A DNA stretch of 64,000 bases from Enterobacteriaceae bacterium ESL0689. Its GTDB lineage: Bacteria; Pseudomonadota; Gammaproteobacteria; Enterobacterales; Enterobacteriaceae. Shown here piece after piece: positions 26,544 through 36,522 of this stretch. A program made the position numbers and the translations under genes. The stretch covers positions 1,364,001 through 1,428,000 of the forward strand of contig JAQTIF010000001.1 of NCBI GenBank assembly GCA_029433525.1. The letters are read 5' to 3'. Each line of letters opens with the position of its first letter. Position 1 is the stretch's first letter. Below the pieces are notes generated by a model. It was not told the DNA's origin. It saw nothing but the letters and a program-made list of their open reading frames with translations, and ran no database searches.

Positions 26544-27518
26544 CTAACCCAGAATTTTATGCTCAGCTAAATCGCGGGCAAAATAACTGATGATTAAATC
26601 GGCGCCAGCACGTTTAATGGCGCCAAGGCTTTCCAGTACCACTTTCTCTTCATCAATCGCGCCCGCCTGGGCAGCGAATTTGATCATCGCGTATTCGCCA
26701 CTGACCTGATAAGCGCTCAGTGGCAAATCGCTGCGTTCACGAATATCGCGCAGAATATCTAGATAGGCACCGGCAGGTTTCACCATCAGGCAATCAGCCC
26801 CCTGAGCTTCATCCAGCAGGGACTCCCGGATAGCTTCACGGCGGTTCAGTGGGTTCATTTGATAGGTTTTACGATCGCCTTTTAACGCGCTTCCTGCCGC
26901 TTCACGGAATGGCCCATAAAAGGAAGAGGCAAATTTAGTCGAATAGGACATAATCGCGGTATGGCTAAACCCGGCCCCATCCAGTGCCTGACGAATCGCC
27001 TGCACCTGGCCATCCATCGCGGCGGAAGGAGCGATGAAATCTGCACCCGCCGCCGCTGCGACGACGGCCTGTTTACCGAGGTTTTGCAGTGTGGCATCGT
27101 TATCCACAATGTGACCAGACAAAACACCACAGTGGCCATGCGAGGTATATTCGCAAAAACAGGCGTCGGACATGACGACCATTTCGGGAACCGTCTGTTT
27201 ACAGATCCGCGCCATGCGTGCCACCAGACCGTTTTCATGCCACGTATCGCTACCGGTGTCATCGGTATGGTGAGAGATGCCGAAGGTCATGACAGCACGG
27301 ATGCCGGCGCGGGCAATCCGTTCAATTTCATGGGCGAGTTTTTTTTCCGGTATGCGCATGACGCCAGGCATAGCGCGGATAGCCTGATAGTCATCGCTCT
27401 CTTCTTCGACAAAAATGGGTAGCACCAGGTCGTTCAGACGCAATGTTGTCTCTTCAAACATTGCGCGCAGTGCTGCAGACTGGCGTAAACGACGTGGACG
27501 AGTGATTAAATCTGTCAT
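26544..27518 (-). CDS. hemB: Delta-aminolevulinic acid dehydratase (porphobilinogen synthase)
   Basis: The second common step of haem synthesis, condensing two 5-aminolevulinate molecules to porphobilinogen in the cytoplasm. From [10 protein letters not shown] the protein has 324 residues, as in E. coli. The zinc site is the cysteine-rich [16 protein letters not shown]; Schiff-base lysines are in [16 protein letters not shown] and DCLMVKPAG. It faces lplT across a terminator, which is not the E. coli arrangement, so this is a synteny junction. An upstream start at 27569 would give 17 extra residues with no family support. Confidence 0.96.
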   Translation of the reverse strand: MTDLITRPRRLRQSAALRAMFEETTLRLNDLVLPIFVEEESDDYQAIRAMPGVMRIPEKKLAHEIERIARAGIRAVMTFGISHHTDDTGSDTWHENGLVARMARICKQTVPEMVVMSDACFCEYTSHGHCGVLSGHIVDNDATLQNLGKQAVVAAAAGADFIAPSAAMDGQVQAIRQALDGAGFSHTAIMSYSTKFASSFYGPFREAAGSALKGDRKTYQMNPLNRREAIRESLLDEAQGADCLMVKPAGAYLDILRDIRERSDLPLSAYQVSGEYAMIKFAAQAGAIDEEKVVLESLGAIKRAGADLIISYFARDLAEHKILG

Positions 27519-27628
27519 GATTGGCCTGATATTGTCATTGGTAAAGTGATAGTCTACCCGAAATTGCACAGTGATAGTCTGCCAGAGAATGCATTCAGCT
27601 GACTGATCAACGAAAAAACGGTTATGGA

Positions 27629-28783
27629 TTACTGACCCTCGGCTTCGATGACCGCGCCGCTTAATTCACTGACCAGATCATTAACACCGTTACTCATATG
27701 GCTAAAACGTGTCTGCGGTGAGCGGGTTACGACGGCGAAAACACCGACGTTCGCGTAGGGATTCATCGCGATATAGGTGATAAACCCACCACCACCACCG
27801 GTTTTCTGCAAAATGCCAGGGCGGCCATTCTGCGGCTTCATATAGACCCAACCCAGTCCCAGGGCATCTGCTTTACCGGGAACATCCATCCCAATAACCC
27901 GGGAGAGTTGATCACGTTGATATAACAGGGTTTGCATACGATCGGCTTGCTGCCCGCGAGTATAAAAGTCGGAAGAGAGAAACTGTTGCATCCAGCGCAT
28001 CATATCACCTGGGGTGGAGTATGCGCCGCCACTGCCGATAGCCGCCAGCGTATTGTTACAAGGACTGGGTTTCTGCCGGGGGATCATCAAACGCGCACAC
28101 TGACTGGCGCTGGGGGTAAAGGTGGTATCTTTCATCCCCAGCGGGCGGGTGATTTTCTCAGCAAATAACTGTGGGTAGGGTTTGCCCGCTGCGGCAGAAA
28201 GCGCATCGGCCAGCAAATCAAAAGCAAGATTAGAATAGGCGGCCTGTGAACCCGGCGCGGTTTTCAGTGACGCGGTTGATAGCCATGACCAGCGTTGCTG
28301 GCGTGTCGGCCAGATGAAAACCGGTCGATTTGCCGCCCCCCCAGGTTGTTCGCGTGGCAGGGCGCTGGTATGGGTTGCCAGATGGAGCAGGGTGATGGGC
28401 TTCCCCTGGTAAGTGGGAACCCGGGCATAAGCGGGGGCATATTGGCTCAGTGTATCATCTGCTTTGATGATGCCCTCATCGAGCATTTTGACCAGGATTT
28501 CACTGGTCATTAATTTGCTCAGTGAAGCAATGCGGATCACCGAATCCAGTTGTGGCGGCTGATTATTGCCTGGGCGTGTTTCACCATAGCTACGAAAGAT
28601 ACGCTGATTGCCATCAATCACCACCAGCGCCATGCCTGTGGCCGCGCTATCAGCATAGATCTGGCGGGCGTAGCGATCGACAATGCTGTCAGAAAACTCA
28701 GGGGGCACCAGGGAAGATTCTGCCTCGACGGGTGTCAGGAATAACACCCACAGTGCAGTGAAAATAAGCAGACTACGTTTCAA
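27629..28783 (-). CDS. ampH: Penicillin-binding protein AmpH (class C beta-lactamase fold)
   Basis: The protein has 384 residues with a cleavable signal peptide ending near VEA-ESS. The serine-enzyme motifs are intact: Ser87-Leu-Ser-Lys90 in IASLSKLM, Tyr183-Ser-Asn in AAYSNLAFD, and KTGGGG near the C-terminus. AmpH is a periplasmic DD-carboxypeptidase/endopeptidase that acts in peptidoglycan recycling and has only weak beta-lactamase activity. It is divergent from sbmA, as in E. coli. A horizontally gained AmpC is unlikely given the position. Confidence 0.94.
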   Translation of the reverse strand: MKRSLLIFTALWVLFLTPVEAESSLVPPEFSDSIVDRYARQIYADSAATGMALVVIDGNQRIFRSYGETRPGNNQPPQLDSVIRIASLSKLMTSEILVKMLDEGIIKADDTLSQYAPAYARVPTYQGKPITLLHLATHTSALPREQPGGAANRPVFIWPTRQQRWSWLSTASLKTAPGSQAAYSNLAFDLLADALSAAAGKPYPQLFAEKITRPLGMKDTTFTPSASQCARLMIPRQKPSPCNNTLAAIGSGGAYSTPGDMMRWMQQFLSSDFYTRGQQADRMQTLLYQRDQLSRVIGMDVPGKADALGLGWVYMKPQNGRPGILQKTGGGGGFITYIAMNPYANVGVFAVVTRSPQTRFSHMSNGVNDLVSELSGAVIEAEGQ

Positions 28784-29041
28784 CTGAAATACCTATCATG
28801 CAATAACAAAACAGAGCGTCTATTTATACTACGAAATAAGGTAATCCACAGGCGCGATAACCGGGCTATTTAACACCATTTTGCCGCGGGCATACAAAAT
28901 ACTTTTACGCTGCTGATATCCGTTTCAGAGCGTGAATAAGGTATGATGAGCGCTTTATTTATTGTCAGTACACGGATTGCTGATGACAGGCAGAGAGATC
29001 CCGTATCATCAGAACGATAAAAAAGTTAGCAGGAGTTAATG

Positions 29042-30256
29042 ATGTTTAAATCTTTTTTTCCTAAGCCCGCCCTGTTTTTTCTTTCTGCCTTTATCTGGGC
29101 GTTGCTGGCGGTGATCATCTGGCAGGCGGGTGGCGGTGACTGGCTTATGCGTGTGACGGGTGTATCGCCTGGCGTGCCGGTGGGGGCATCACAGTTTTTA
29201 TCGCTCAGCTATCTGTTGTTTTATGCCTGGTATGTTTTCTGTGTCGGCGTTTTTGCCCTGTTCTGGTTTCTCTACAGTCCCCACCGCTGGCAGTGCTGGT
29301 CGATCCTCGGTACGTCATTGATTATTTTCGTCACCTGGTTTCAGGTCGAAGTCGGTGTGGCGATCAACGCCTGGTACGCGCCTTTTTATGATTTGATTCA
29401 GGCGGCACTGTCCACCCCTCATAAAGTGAGTATTCATCAGTTTTATCAGGAAATTGGTGTGTTTCTGGGAATTGCGTTGATCGCCGTAGTGGTGGGGGTG
29501 CTGAACAGCTTTTTTGTCAGCCACTATGTCTTTCGCTGGCGTACGGCGATGAATGAATACTATATCACGCACTGGCATCATCTGCGCCATATTGAAGGTG
29601 CCGCGCAGCGTGTGCAGGAAGATACGATGCGCTTTGCGTCCACCCTGGAGAGTATGGGAGCCAGTTTTATCAATGCCGTGATGACGCTTATTGCCTTTCT
29701 GCCTGTACTGGTGGCGTTATCTTCCCATGTGACTGAACTGCCGATCATTGGCCATGTGCCCTATGGTCTGGTGATAGCAGCGGTGGTATGGTCGTTACTG
29801 GGAACCGGCTTGCTGGCGGTGGTCGGCATTAAGCTGCCAGGACTTGAATTTAAAAATCAGCGTGTTGAAGCGGCCTATCGTAAAGAGCTGGTTTATGGTG
29901 AAGATGATCCCACCCGCGCCACGCCGCCAACCATTCGTGAGCTTTTTCTCGCCGTGCGCCACAACTATTTTCGTCTCTATTTCCACTATATGTACTTTAA
30001 TATTGTGCGCATTCTTTATCTGCAGGTGGATAATGTTTTTGGTCTATTTCTGTTGTTTCCCTCCATTGTCGCAGGTGCTATCACCTTAGGTTTGATGACT
30101 CAGATTACCAATGTCTTTAGTCAGGTGCGTAATGCATTTCAGTATCTGATTTACTCATGGAAGACCCTGGTGGAATTGATGTCCATCTATAAACGTCTGC
30201 GCAGTTTTGAGCAGCAGCTGGATAGCCAGGTGATACACGAAGCGGACAGCCTGTAA
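29042..30256 (+). CDS. sbmA: Peptide transporter SbmA
   Basis: The protein has 404 residues (406 in E. coli) and begins [10 protein letters not shown]. It is an inner-membrane protein with about seven to eight membrane helices; [69 protein letters not shown] and [20 protein letters not shown] are strongly conserved. It takes up proline-rich peptides, microcin B17, J25 and bleomycin using the proton gradient. AGGAG lies six bases ahead of the chosen ATG; an ATG three bases earlier is too close. The partner gene yaiW that follows in E. coli is missing. Confidence 0.95.
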   Translation: MFKSFFPKPALFFLSAFIWALLAVIIWQAGGGDWLMRVTGVSPGVPVGASQFLSLSYLLFYAWYVFCVGVFALFWFLYSPHRWQCWSILGTSLIIFVTWFQVEVGVAINAWYAPFYDLIQAALSTPHKVSIHQFYQEIGVFLGIALIAVVVGVLNSFFVSHYVFRWRTAMNEYYITHWHHLRHIEGAAQRVQEDTMRFASTLESMGASFINAVMTLIAFLPVLVALSSHVTELPIIGHVPYGLVIAAVVWSLLGTGLLAVVGIKLPGLEFKNQRVEAAYRKELVYGEDDPTRATPPTIRELFLAVRHNYFRLYFHYMYFNIVRILYLQVDNVFGLFLLFPSIVAGAITLGLMTQITNVFSQVRNAFQYLIYSWKTLVELMSIYKRLRSFEQQLDSQVIHEADSL

Positions 30257-30303
30257 ATCCGATCAGTAACCGCCCGGTTGCGTGGTTCGCTACCGGGTGA
30301 GGC

Positions 30304-31404
30304 TCAGGGCGCGACAGAGGTTTTCAGGCTGCGATCGGCGCGGTGGCGTTCCAGCGCCAGATCAATCAGGCGACTAATCAGGCTGGTGTGATCCAGCCCG
30401 CTGGCTTGCCATAATTTGGGATACATACTGATGTTGGTAAAGCCAGGTAGCGTATTGATTTCGTTTATGATGATATCATTACTGGCGGTCAGGAAAACAT
30501 CAACACGCGCCATTCCACAACAGCCTAATGTCTGATAGGCACGAATCGCCGTATGACGGATCTTATCGTTGATTTCAGCATCAATAACGGCAGGGACGAT
30601 CACTTGCGCGCCCTGATGGGCAAGATATTTCGTATCATAGGCATAGAATCCATGGTTAACAATGATTTCACCGCAGGTGCTGGCCTGAGGATCGTCATTA
30701 CCTAACAGGGCACATTCTATTTCCCGTCCCTGAATGCGCTGTTCGACGATCACTTTGTGGTCAAACTCAAAAGCCAGGTCGACGGCCTGCTGAAACTGTT
30801 CTTCATTCTCGACTTCACTGATCCCAACGGAAGAGCCCTGACTGGCCGGTTTGACAAACAGCGGTAACCCCAGTTTCTCTTTTACCTCGGCAAAGCTGAA
30901 CATCTGGCGATGGGCACGAGTCAGGGTGATAAAGGGGGCCACCGATAATCCTGCGTCACGCAGCAGGCGTTTGCTGACATCTTTATCCATACACACTGCC
31001 GAGCTTAATACATCGGAACCAATAAACGGCAGATTCGCCAGCCGTAGCGCCCCCTGTAGTGAACCATCTTCCCCTTGTGCGCCATGAACAATCGGAAAGA
31101 TAACATCGATAGCGGCCAGCGGCTGGCCATTATCGGCATTGATCAATTGCTGTGATTCACGGCCGGGAATAACAGCCAGCGTGACATTGGAAGCGTGTAA
31201 GGCGATGTGGGCAGGATCTTGTGGATTAAGCAGATAATGGTGCAGATCATTGATGTGCCATAATCCTTGCTTATCGATGCCGAGCAGCATGATATCAAAG
31301 CGTGTCTTATCGATGGCCTCGACGATATTTTTTGCTGATTGTAGTGATACTTCATGTTCGGTTGATTTGCCGCCAAAAACGATCCCAACCCTCATTTTAG
31401 CCAT
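30304..31404 (-). CDS. ddlA: D-alanine--D-alanine ligase A
   Basis: The protein has 366 residues, an ATP-grasp enzyme that makes D-Ala-D-Ala for peptidoglycan. MAKMRVGIVFGGKSTEHEVS is the N-terminal signature; HGAQGEDGSLQG, KPASQGSSVGIS, ECALLG and NEINTLPGFTNISMYPKL mark the ATP and substrate sites. It is convergent with sbmA; an imperfect CCCGGT/ACCGGG hairpin at 30273-30297 sits between them without a T run. In E. coli yaiY and yaiZ lie in this interval and are absent here. Confidence 0.95.
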   Translation of the reverse strand: MAKMRVGIVFGGKSTEHEVSLQSAKNIVEAIDKTRFDIMLLGIDKQGLWHINDLHHYLLNPQDPAHIALHASNVTLAVIPGRESQQLINADNGQPLAAIDVIFPIVHGAQGEDGSLQGALRLANLPFIGSDVLSSAVCMDKDVSKRLLRDAGLSVAPFITLTRAHRQMFSFAEVKEKLGLPLFVKPASQGSSVGISEVENEEQFQQAVDLAFEFDHKVIVEQRIQGREIECALLGNDDPQASTCGEIIVNHGFYAYDTKYLAHQGAQVIVPAVIDAEINDKIRHTAIRAYQTLGCCGMARVDVFLTASNDIIINEINTLPGFTNISMYPKLWQASGLDHTSLISRLIDLALERHRADRSLKTSVAP

Positions 31405-31616
31405 TTCAAAATTTATCCTGATGATAATGAAGCAGATAACATGTCACATCATAATATAACTGCCAGAATTTTTTATTCTGCACAGTTGATGATGAATCGA
31501 TAGGGTTATCGAGCGATAAGCGCTAAACTGATATCAGTCGGTTTCTGGCAGCAGGACAGGGAAAAGAAATGGCGTCCCTGTTATTGCAAGTGAAAAATGA
31601 ATAAATACAGGTTGTG

Positions 31617-32843
31617 ATGGAATCCTGGAAAGTTAATCTTATCTCTGTCTGGCTGGGATGTTTTTTTACCGGTCTGGCGATTAGCCAGATCCTCCCCTTC
31701 CTGCCACTCTATATTTCCCACCTCGGGGTGAGTTCTCACGAAGCGTTATCAATGTGGTCAGGACTGACATTCAGTGTCACTTTCCTGGTCTCAGCGATTG
31801 TCGCGCCTTTGTGGGGAAGTCTGGCGGATCGGAAAGGGCGCAAACTGATGTTACTGCGCGCCTCCATGGGGATGGCGATAGCCATTCTGTTGCAGGCTTT
31901 TGCCACCAATGTCTGGCAGCTTTTCATTTTACGGGCGGTGATGGGGCTGACCTCCGGTTATATTCCCAATGCGATGGCGCTGGTAGCATCACAGGTGCCG
32001 CGTGAGCGCAGTGGCTGGGCGCTCAGTACGCTGGCGACAGCACAAATCAGCGGGGTGATCGGTGGGCCGTTGCTGGGGGGCTTTCTGGCGGATTATATGG
32101 GACTGCGCACGGTCTTTCTGTTGACCGCGTGTCTGTTGATGGTCAGTTTTCTGGTGACCCTCTTTTTAATTAAAGAGAGTGGGCGACCGCCGATCAGCAA
32201 AAGTGAACAGCTGAGCGGTCGCGCCGTTTTTGCCTCATTATCCTGTCCAGGGCTGGTGATCAGCTTGTTTTTCACGACCCTGGTGATCCAGCTTTGTAAT
32301 GGCTCCATCGGGCCGATTCTGGCACTGTTTATCAAATCTATGGTGCCGGACAGCCACAATATCGCTTTTCTTGCCGGTATGGTTGCCGCCGCGCCAGGCG
32401 TCTCGGCGCTGTTTTCCGCCCCCCGGCTGGGCAAACTGGGCGATCGGATTGGCACATCTCGCATCCTGCTGGCGACACTGGGCTGTGCGGTGGTGATGTT
32501 TTTTGCGATGTCATGGGTAACCACCCCCATGCAGCTGGGTATCCTGCGTTTTCTGCTCGGTTTTGCCGATGGCGCGATGTTGCCTGCGGTACAAACGCTG
32601 TTGCTCAAATACAGTAGCGATCGTATTACTGGGCGTATTTTTGGTTATAACCAGTCATTTATGTACCTGGGTAATGTCGTCGGGCCGCTAACCGGTGCCT
32701 CGGTATCGGCGATGCTGGGATTTCGCTGGGTATTTATCGTCACTGCCCTGATTGTGTTACTGAATCTGCTGCAATTGACGATTATGCTAAGACGCAGCCG
32801 CCGTATATCATGTTCTGATAAGACTAGTAATCCCACGTTATAG
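31617..32843 (+). CDS. mdtG: MdtG-like multidrug efflux transporter (MFS)
   Basis: The protein has 408 residues and twelve membrane segments, a DHA1-type drug:H+ antiporter. WLGCFFTGLAISQILPFLPLY, the motif GSLADRKGRKLMLLR between helices 2 and 3, PNAMALVASQVPRERSGWAL, SAPRLGKLGDRIG and RFLLGFADGAMLPAVQTLL match E. coli MdtG closely in order. In E. coli mdtG is at another map position; here it takes the place of iraP-phoA-psiF between ddlA and proC. Orthology is likely, but a close paralogue is possible. The chosen ATG follows an in-frame GTG. Confidence 0.75.
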   Translation: MESWKVNLISVWLGCFFTGLAISQILPFLPLYISHLGVSSHEALSMWSGLTFSVTFLVSAIVAPLWGSLADRKGRKLMLLRASMGMAIAILLQAFATNVWQLFILRAVMGLTSGYIPNAMALVASQVPRERSGWALSTLATAQISGVIGGPLLGGFLADYMGLRTVFLLTACLLMVSFLVTLFLIKESGRPPISKSEQLSGRAVFASLSCPGLVISLFFTTLVIQLCNGSIGPILALFIKSMVPDSHNIAFLAGMVAAAPGVSALFSAPRLGKLGDRIGTSRILLATLGCAVVMFFAMSWVTTPMQLGILRFLLGFADGAMLPAVQTLLLKYSSDRITGRIFGYNQSFMYLGNVVGPLTGASVSAMLGFRWVFIVTALIVLLNLLQLTIMLRRSRRISCSDKTSNPTL

Positions 32844-32868
32844 GGGATGCCTGTGCCGGTATCAATAT

Positions 32869-32906
32869 AAAGAGCTATATACGACAAGCCGCTATAGCTC
32901 TTTGAT
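32869..32906. terminator. Bidirectional terminator between mdtG-like gene and proC
   Basis: AAAGAGCTATA and TATAGCTCTTT form a perfect 11-bp stem around a 13-base loop; the A and T ends make it work on both strands, as needed between converging genes. Confidence 0.8.
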
Positions 32907-32919
32907 TCTGTCTTCGTAA

Positions 32920-33729
32920 TCAGGAGCGTTCCAGCGCTTCTGATTTTTTCATACACTGAACAATTGCTTCGATAACCGCAGAGCGAAATCCTTTTTCTTC
33001 CAGTACCCGCACCGCTTCAATGGTGGTGCCACCGGGTGAGCAGACACGATCCTTCAGTGTGCCAGGATGTTCACCGCTCTCAAGGAGCATTTTGGCTGAT
33101 CCCATCACCGCCTGCGCAGCGAATTGGTAAGCTTGAGCGCGTGGCATACCATTGAGTACAGCGGCATCTGCCATTGCTTCGATAAACATAAAAACATAGG
33201 CAGGGGCGGAACCACTGACGCCCACTACCTGGTGGATCATCGGCTCGGCGACCACTTCCGCCTGGCCAAAACAGCGGAAAATAGTCAGTGTTTCGGCAAT
33301 CTCCTGACAGGTGACCAGGGCGTTAGGGGTCAGTGAGGTCATACCGGCATTGACCAGCGCGGGGGTATTGGGCATCGCGCGGATGATTTTGCGTTCATTA
33401 CCCAGCACGCTGGCCAGTTGATCAAGTGTGACACCCGCCGCGATAGAGATCACCAGCGACTCTTTATTCAGGCTGGCGGCGATATCGCTCATCACCGCAG
33501 TGAGGATCATCGGTTTGACCGCGGCAAAGACAATATCGGTTAAACGGGCGACTTCCTGCGCACTTTGTGCAATATTGATCCCGTATTGATCATGCAGCAG
33601 TGCCACTTTCTCCGGAGAGGGGGTATAGACCCAGATCTGATTCGGCTGGATCTGTTTACTGCGCAGCAGCCCCTCCAGAATCGCTTTCCCCATATTCCCG
33701 CAACCAATAAATCCTATTTTCTTTTCCAT
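32920..33729 (-). CDS. proC: Pyrroline-5-carboxylate reductase
   Basis: The last step of proline synthesis, NADPH-dependent reduction of pyrroline-5-carboxylate. From MEKKIGFIGCGNMGKAI the protein has 269 residues, equal to E. coli. The Rossmann motif GCGNMG is at the N-terminus; AAGVTLDQLASVLG, RAMPNTPALV and VSGSAPAYVFMFIEAMADAA with SPGGTT toward the end are the ProC signature. It is divergent from yaiI, as in E. coli. Confidence 0.96.
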   Translation of the reverse strand: MEKKIGFIGCGNMGKAILEGLLRSKQIQPNQIWVYTPSPEKVALLHDQYGINIAQSAQEVARLTDIVFAAVKPMILTAVMSDIAASLNKESLVISIAAGVTLDQLASVLGNERKIIRAMPNTPALVNAGMTSLTPNALVTCQEIAETLTIFRCFGQAEVVAEPMIHQVVGVSGSAPAYVFMFIEAMADAAVLNGMPRAQAYQFAAQAVMGSAKMLLESGEHPGTLKDRVCSPGGTTIEAVRVLEEKGFRSAVIEAIVQCMKKSEALERS

Positions 33730-33852
33730 CACTATTTCCTGTGTTTATTGTGTTATGAATGCCTAAGCTTATCACTCAAGCGCGTTGTCAGGAGAAGAAA
33801 AACAAGTAACAATAATAGTGTCTCTTTTTTTGAATTAGCGGTGTGAGCCAGA

Positions 33853-34296
33853 ATGGCAATTTGGGTGGATGCGGACGCCTGTCCCAATGTGATTAAAGAA
33901 ATTTTGTTTCGCGCGGCTGAGCGAACTCAAACGTTGCTGACACTGGTGGCTAATCGTTCGTTGCGTGTCCCGCCTTCCCGGGTTATCCGGACATTATGTG
34001 TCTCCCAGGGATTCGATGTCGCCGACAATGAAATTGTGCGTTTGTGCCAGCCCGGCGATCTGGTGGTCACGGCCGATATTCCGCTGGCGGCAGAAGTACT
34101 GGCAAAAGGGGGCGCGGCATTAAATCCACGTGGTGAACGTTATAATGAGGCGACGATCCGCGAACGGCTGGTGATGCGTGATTTTATGGACACGATGCGT
34201 GCCAGCGGTGTACAAACCGGCGGCCCTCAGAGTTTCTCGCAGCGCGATCGACAACAATTTGCTGCCGCGCTGGAGAAGTGGCTCATCGCCGGATAA
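33853..34296 (+). CDS. yaiI: UPF0178 (DUF188) protein YaiI
   Basis: The protein has 147 residues, slightly shorter than E. coli YaiI at the C-terminus. [20 protein letters not shown] carries the conserved DADACP motif; [17 protein letters not shown] and ALNPRGERY follow. The fold is a PIN-like/NYN-type alpha-beta domain; the acidic residues hint at metal-dependent nuclease activity, but no function is proven. Divergent from proC and upstream of aroL, as in E. coli. Confidence 0.92.
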   Translation: MAIWVDADACPNVIKEILFRAAERTQTLLTLVANRSLRVPPSRVIRTLCVSQGFDVADNEIVRLCQPGDLVVTADIPLAAEVLAKGGAALNPRGERYNEATIRERLVMRDFMDTMRASGVQTGGPQSFSQRDRQQFAAALEKWLIAG

Positions 34297-34518
34297 GGTT
34301 CCGGTCCGTCACCGCCATCACTGCTTTATATGATATGCTACGATTTACGCCTGACAATCGCTAAATCCCCGACCATGATGGTTGATAGCCGACGTGGCTT
34401 TGTTATCGACAAGGGGAAAAGTCGGTCAATCTGATGTAACGTTTATTGTAATCTGTTTTTATCATCACTGGTTTTTAGTCTTTCTTTTCCGGCATTGCGA
34501 AAGCAGAGGATTTCAGTA

Positions 34519-35049
34519 ATGACACTGCCAATTTTTCTCATCGGATCGCGTGGTTGCGGTAAAACGACAATCGGCGCTGCGCTGGCACAACAATGTCAGT
34601 ATCAGTTCACCGATACGGATCATGTTTTGCAGGAGCGTGAACAACGCACGGTGACAGCCATTGTCCGGCAGGAAGGGTGGGCGCGTTTTCGTGAACTGGA
34701 GTCCAGCGTGTTGAAAGCCGCCACGCAGCCAGCGACGGTTATCGCCACCGGCGGTGGGATAATCCTCGCGCAAAATAATCGCCAGCATATGCGTGAAAAT
34801 GGTGCCGTTATCTATCTTCAGGTGCCGGTTTCGGTACTGGTCGAACGTCTTAATGCTTCACCTCAGGCAGAACAACGCCCGACGCTGACCGGCAAATCAC
34901 TGTGTGACGAAGTGAGCGAAGTGCTGGCGCAAAGAGAAGCGCTGTATCGGGAAACGGCCCATTATATTATTGATGCCACCATGCCTGCCGACAGGGTGGT
35001 CAGTCACATCATGGCGCTCTCTGTTCATTGCTCTCCCTGCCGCCAGTAA
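34519..35049 (+). CDS. aroL: Shikimate kinase II
   Basis: Phosphorylates shikimate at the 3-position in the aromatic pathway. From [17 protein letters not shown] the protein has 176 residues (E. coli 174). The Walker [23 protein letters not shown] and the shikimate-binding TGGGIIL are present, and the lid with RPTLTGK. An in-frame start at 34495 has no family support. The small yaiA gene and aroM that follow in E. coli are absent. A TyrR-controlled promoter would be expected upstream, but no clear TyrR box was found. Confidence 0.93.
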   Translation: MTLPIFLIGSRGCGKTTIGAALAQQCQYQFTDTDHVLQEREQRTVTAIVRQEGWARFRELESSVLKAATQPATVIATGGGIILAQNNRQHMRENGAVIYLQVPVSVLVERLNASPQAEQRPTLTGKSLCDEVSEVLAQREALYRETAHYIIDATMPADRVVSHIMALSVHCSPCRQ

Positions 35050-35143
35050 CACCTCCGGTTCGCTGTCATCACGATTTTGCGTGACAGCGAACCAGAATCC
35101 CTTCTATATTGAGATATTGATAAACGATCACCAGGATTTATGT

Positions 35144-35428
35144 ATGCTGCAATGCAATGAATACTTTGATGGACAGGTAAAATCGATAGGCTTTTCCAGT
35201 AGCAGCACCGGACGTGCCAGTATCGGTGTTATGGCGGCAGGCGAATACACTTTCAGTACCGGGCAGGCAGAAGAGATGACGGTGGTGAGTGGGGCGTTTA
35301 ATGTTCTGCTGCCAGGCGAAAGTGACTGGCGGGTTTACGAAACGGGGAGCGTTTTTCATGTGCCTGCCCACAGTCAGTTTCATTTGCGGGTCGCGGAAGC
35401 GACCTCTTATTTGTGCCGTTATCTGTAA
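35144..35428 (+). CDS. ppnP: Pyrimidine/purine nucleoside phosphorylase PpnP
   Basis: The protein has 94 residues, exactly the length of E. coli PpnP (YaiE). It is a single cupin domain: [45 protein letters not shown] and a final [15 protein letters not shown]. It splits nucleosides with phosphate in the cytoplasm. The last codons and the stop form part of the 25-base direct repeat that recurs at 37105, which points to insertion of the following segment at this gene's 3' end. Confidence 0.94.
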   Translation: MLQCNEYFDGQVKSIGFSSSSTGRASIGVMAAGEYTFSTGQAEEMTVVSGAFNVLLPGESDWRVYETGSVFHVPAHSQFHLRVAEATSYLCRYL

Positions 35429-35443
35429 GTACTCACCCTCCTG
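35419..35443 (+). repeat. Left direct repeat of the T6SS mini-island (att-like)
   Basis: These 25 bases, starting TTATCTGTAAGTACTCACCC, include the end of ppnP (codons for Tyr, Leu and the stop). They recur at 37105-37129 with two mismatches. In the order ppnP-rdgC known from E. coli, these two copies would be one sequence, so everything between them looks like an insertion. Confidence 0.7.
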
Positions 35444-35470
35444 GCCAGGCGCTTCATGGCCTGGTCTTTT
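35443..35470 (+). terminator. ppnP: Terminator of ppnP
   Basis: CCAGGC and GCCTGG form a 6-bp stem around an eight-base loop, followed by TCTTTTG. It lies just inside the left end of the inserted segment. Confidence 0.55.
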
Positions 35471-35551
35471 GTTGATAGCACAATGATTTTTAGAATCGGC
35501 TGGCATATAACTGATATACATGTATAGCAATTATGGATTCAGTAGATCTGT

Positions 35552-35767
35552 ATGCTGGCTATCCGATTATCTGATGATATTGAGTCTCGTCTGGACTTGC
35601 TGGCGAAGCAAACTGGCAGAACAAAGACATTCTATGTGCGGGAAGCGATACTGGCGTATCTGGAAGAGTATTACCTTTCTACAGAAACTGCTACATGTGT
35701 TTGCCGTGGTGAGACGGTTGTGTATTCGTCTTAGGAAATGAGGAAGTCACTGGATCTAGACGATTAA
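35552..35767 (+). pseudogene. RelB/ParD-like ribbon-helix-helix antitoxin, amber-interrupted
   Basis: MLAIRLSDDIESRLDLLAKQ and GRTKTFYVREAILAYLEEYY are a typical RHH DNA-binding domain of RelB-type antitoxins. The frame stops at TAG (35732-35734) after VVYSS, but the next ten codons, EMRKSLDLDD, followed by TAA, are the usual end of this family. A single base change therefore removed the C-terminal toxin-binding tail. No RelE-type toxin follows; the next gene is on the other strand one base away. It may still bind DNA as a 60-residue protein. Confidence 0.75.
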
Positions 35768-36043
35768 CTATTCTGACCGGGTACTCAAATTTCTTCTGTT
35801 TTGCCGCCGCTGTGTTATGGCGAACGCCAGGAATATAAATACCAGGTTAACTGCCAGCGCTGACAACAGGACCGTTAACATGAAAATTGTGTCCCACGAG
35901 CCATCTTCGATAACTTGCTGATAATGCTCCCTGAATAAGTTATGTAGCCATAGTTCAGGGAAAAATGAGAAAATCAGCGCATAAAAAATGACGTAGGTAG
36001 TAGCAAATAATAGCCATAATGATGAAAATTTAAACGCACTCAT
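35768..36043 (-). CDS. Small membrane protein, probable immunity to the Tlde1-like effector
   Basis: The protein has 91 residues with two strong hydrophobic segments, at about 8-28 (SLWLLFATTYVIFYALIFSFF) split here by one break, and at about 55-76 (FMLTVLLSALAVNLVFIFLA), and a basic tail. The region between them should face the periplasm. The start codon overlaps the stop of the effector gene (TAATG), so the two are co-translated. A small membrane or periplasmic protein directly behind a toxic cell-wall effector is the standard place for its immunity factor. No sequence family is recognised; the role is inferred from position. Confidence 0.6.
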   Translation of the reverse strand: MSAFKFSSLWLLFATTYVIFYALIFSFFPELWLHNLFREHYQQVIEDGSWDTIFMLTVLLSALAVNLVFIFLAFAITQRRQNRRNLSTRSE

Positions 36044-36522
36044 TAGTACACCTGTACTGTGCCAAAAGCGACGAGTGATGAGCTTACGTAGAATGTTGAT
36101 GTCTGTAATAGTGCATGACGTAAGATCTCAAAATCTGAACGATTCGGAAAGGTTATACAACCTTCTGATATACCCCTGTATCCAGCCGGATGCAAACGGA
36201 AGTTACCACGCTCAACATTTCCGATAAAAGTATGGTCTTCTATTTTTCCGTCATCTTTATATAAGGCAAACCAGGTAAAACGGTTCGAACCACTAAGAAT
36301 GGATGAAGTTGCATCCCTTATTGGTGATAATATGCCCCCTGTCGGCCTCGTTACGATGTAATAACGTCCTGTCGGTAATGGCCCCGAGCCTGGAATAGCA
36401 ATAGCATTTGGATTATTACGAGTGGACCCTGCGTAGCCGGAGTACGCAGGAAAAAAGCCTACACCTGGACAACTGAAAGTAGACATATTCTGACCGTTTA
36501 GCCTGAACGTGCATCTAATCAT
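36043..36522 (-). CDS. DUF2778 / Tlde1-like L,D-transpeptidase effector
   Basis: The protein has 159 residues without a signal peptide. It shows the DUF2778 pattern: TFRLNGQNMSTFSCPGVGFF at the start, AYSGYAGSTRNNP, GPLPTGRYYIV, and the catalytic stretch HPAGYRGISEGCITFPNRSD with His111 and Cys122. In Tlde1, a type VI effector of Salmonella, the His and Cys of this stretch drive L,D-carboxypeptidase and transpeptidase exchange on peptidoglycan stems in the periplasm of target cells. The gene begins inside the hcp stop (ATGA) and ends in the likely immunity gene, so it is a three-gene unit. Lacking a signal peptide fits delivery by an Hcp tube. Confidence 0.8.
   Translation of the reverse strand: MIRCTFRLNGQNMSTFSCPGVGFFPAYSGYAGSTRNNPNAIAIPGSGPLPTGRYYIVTRPTGGILSPIRDATSSILSGSNRFTWFALYKDDGKIEDHTFIGNVERGNFRLHPAGYRGISEGCITFPNRSDFEILRHALLQTSTFYVSSSLVAFGTVQVY

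Noticed and set aside
34430-34460. TGTAAC...TTGTAA stretch as a TyrR box for aroL
   Set aside because: Only partly fits TGTAAA-N6-TTTACA; too weak to list as a site.
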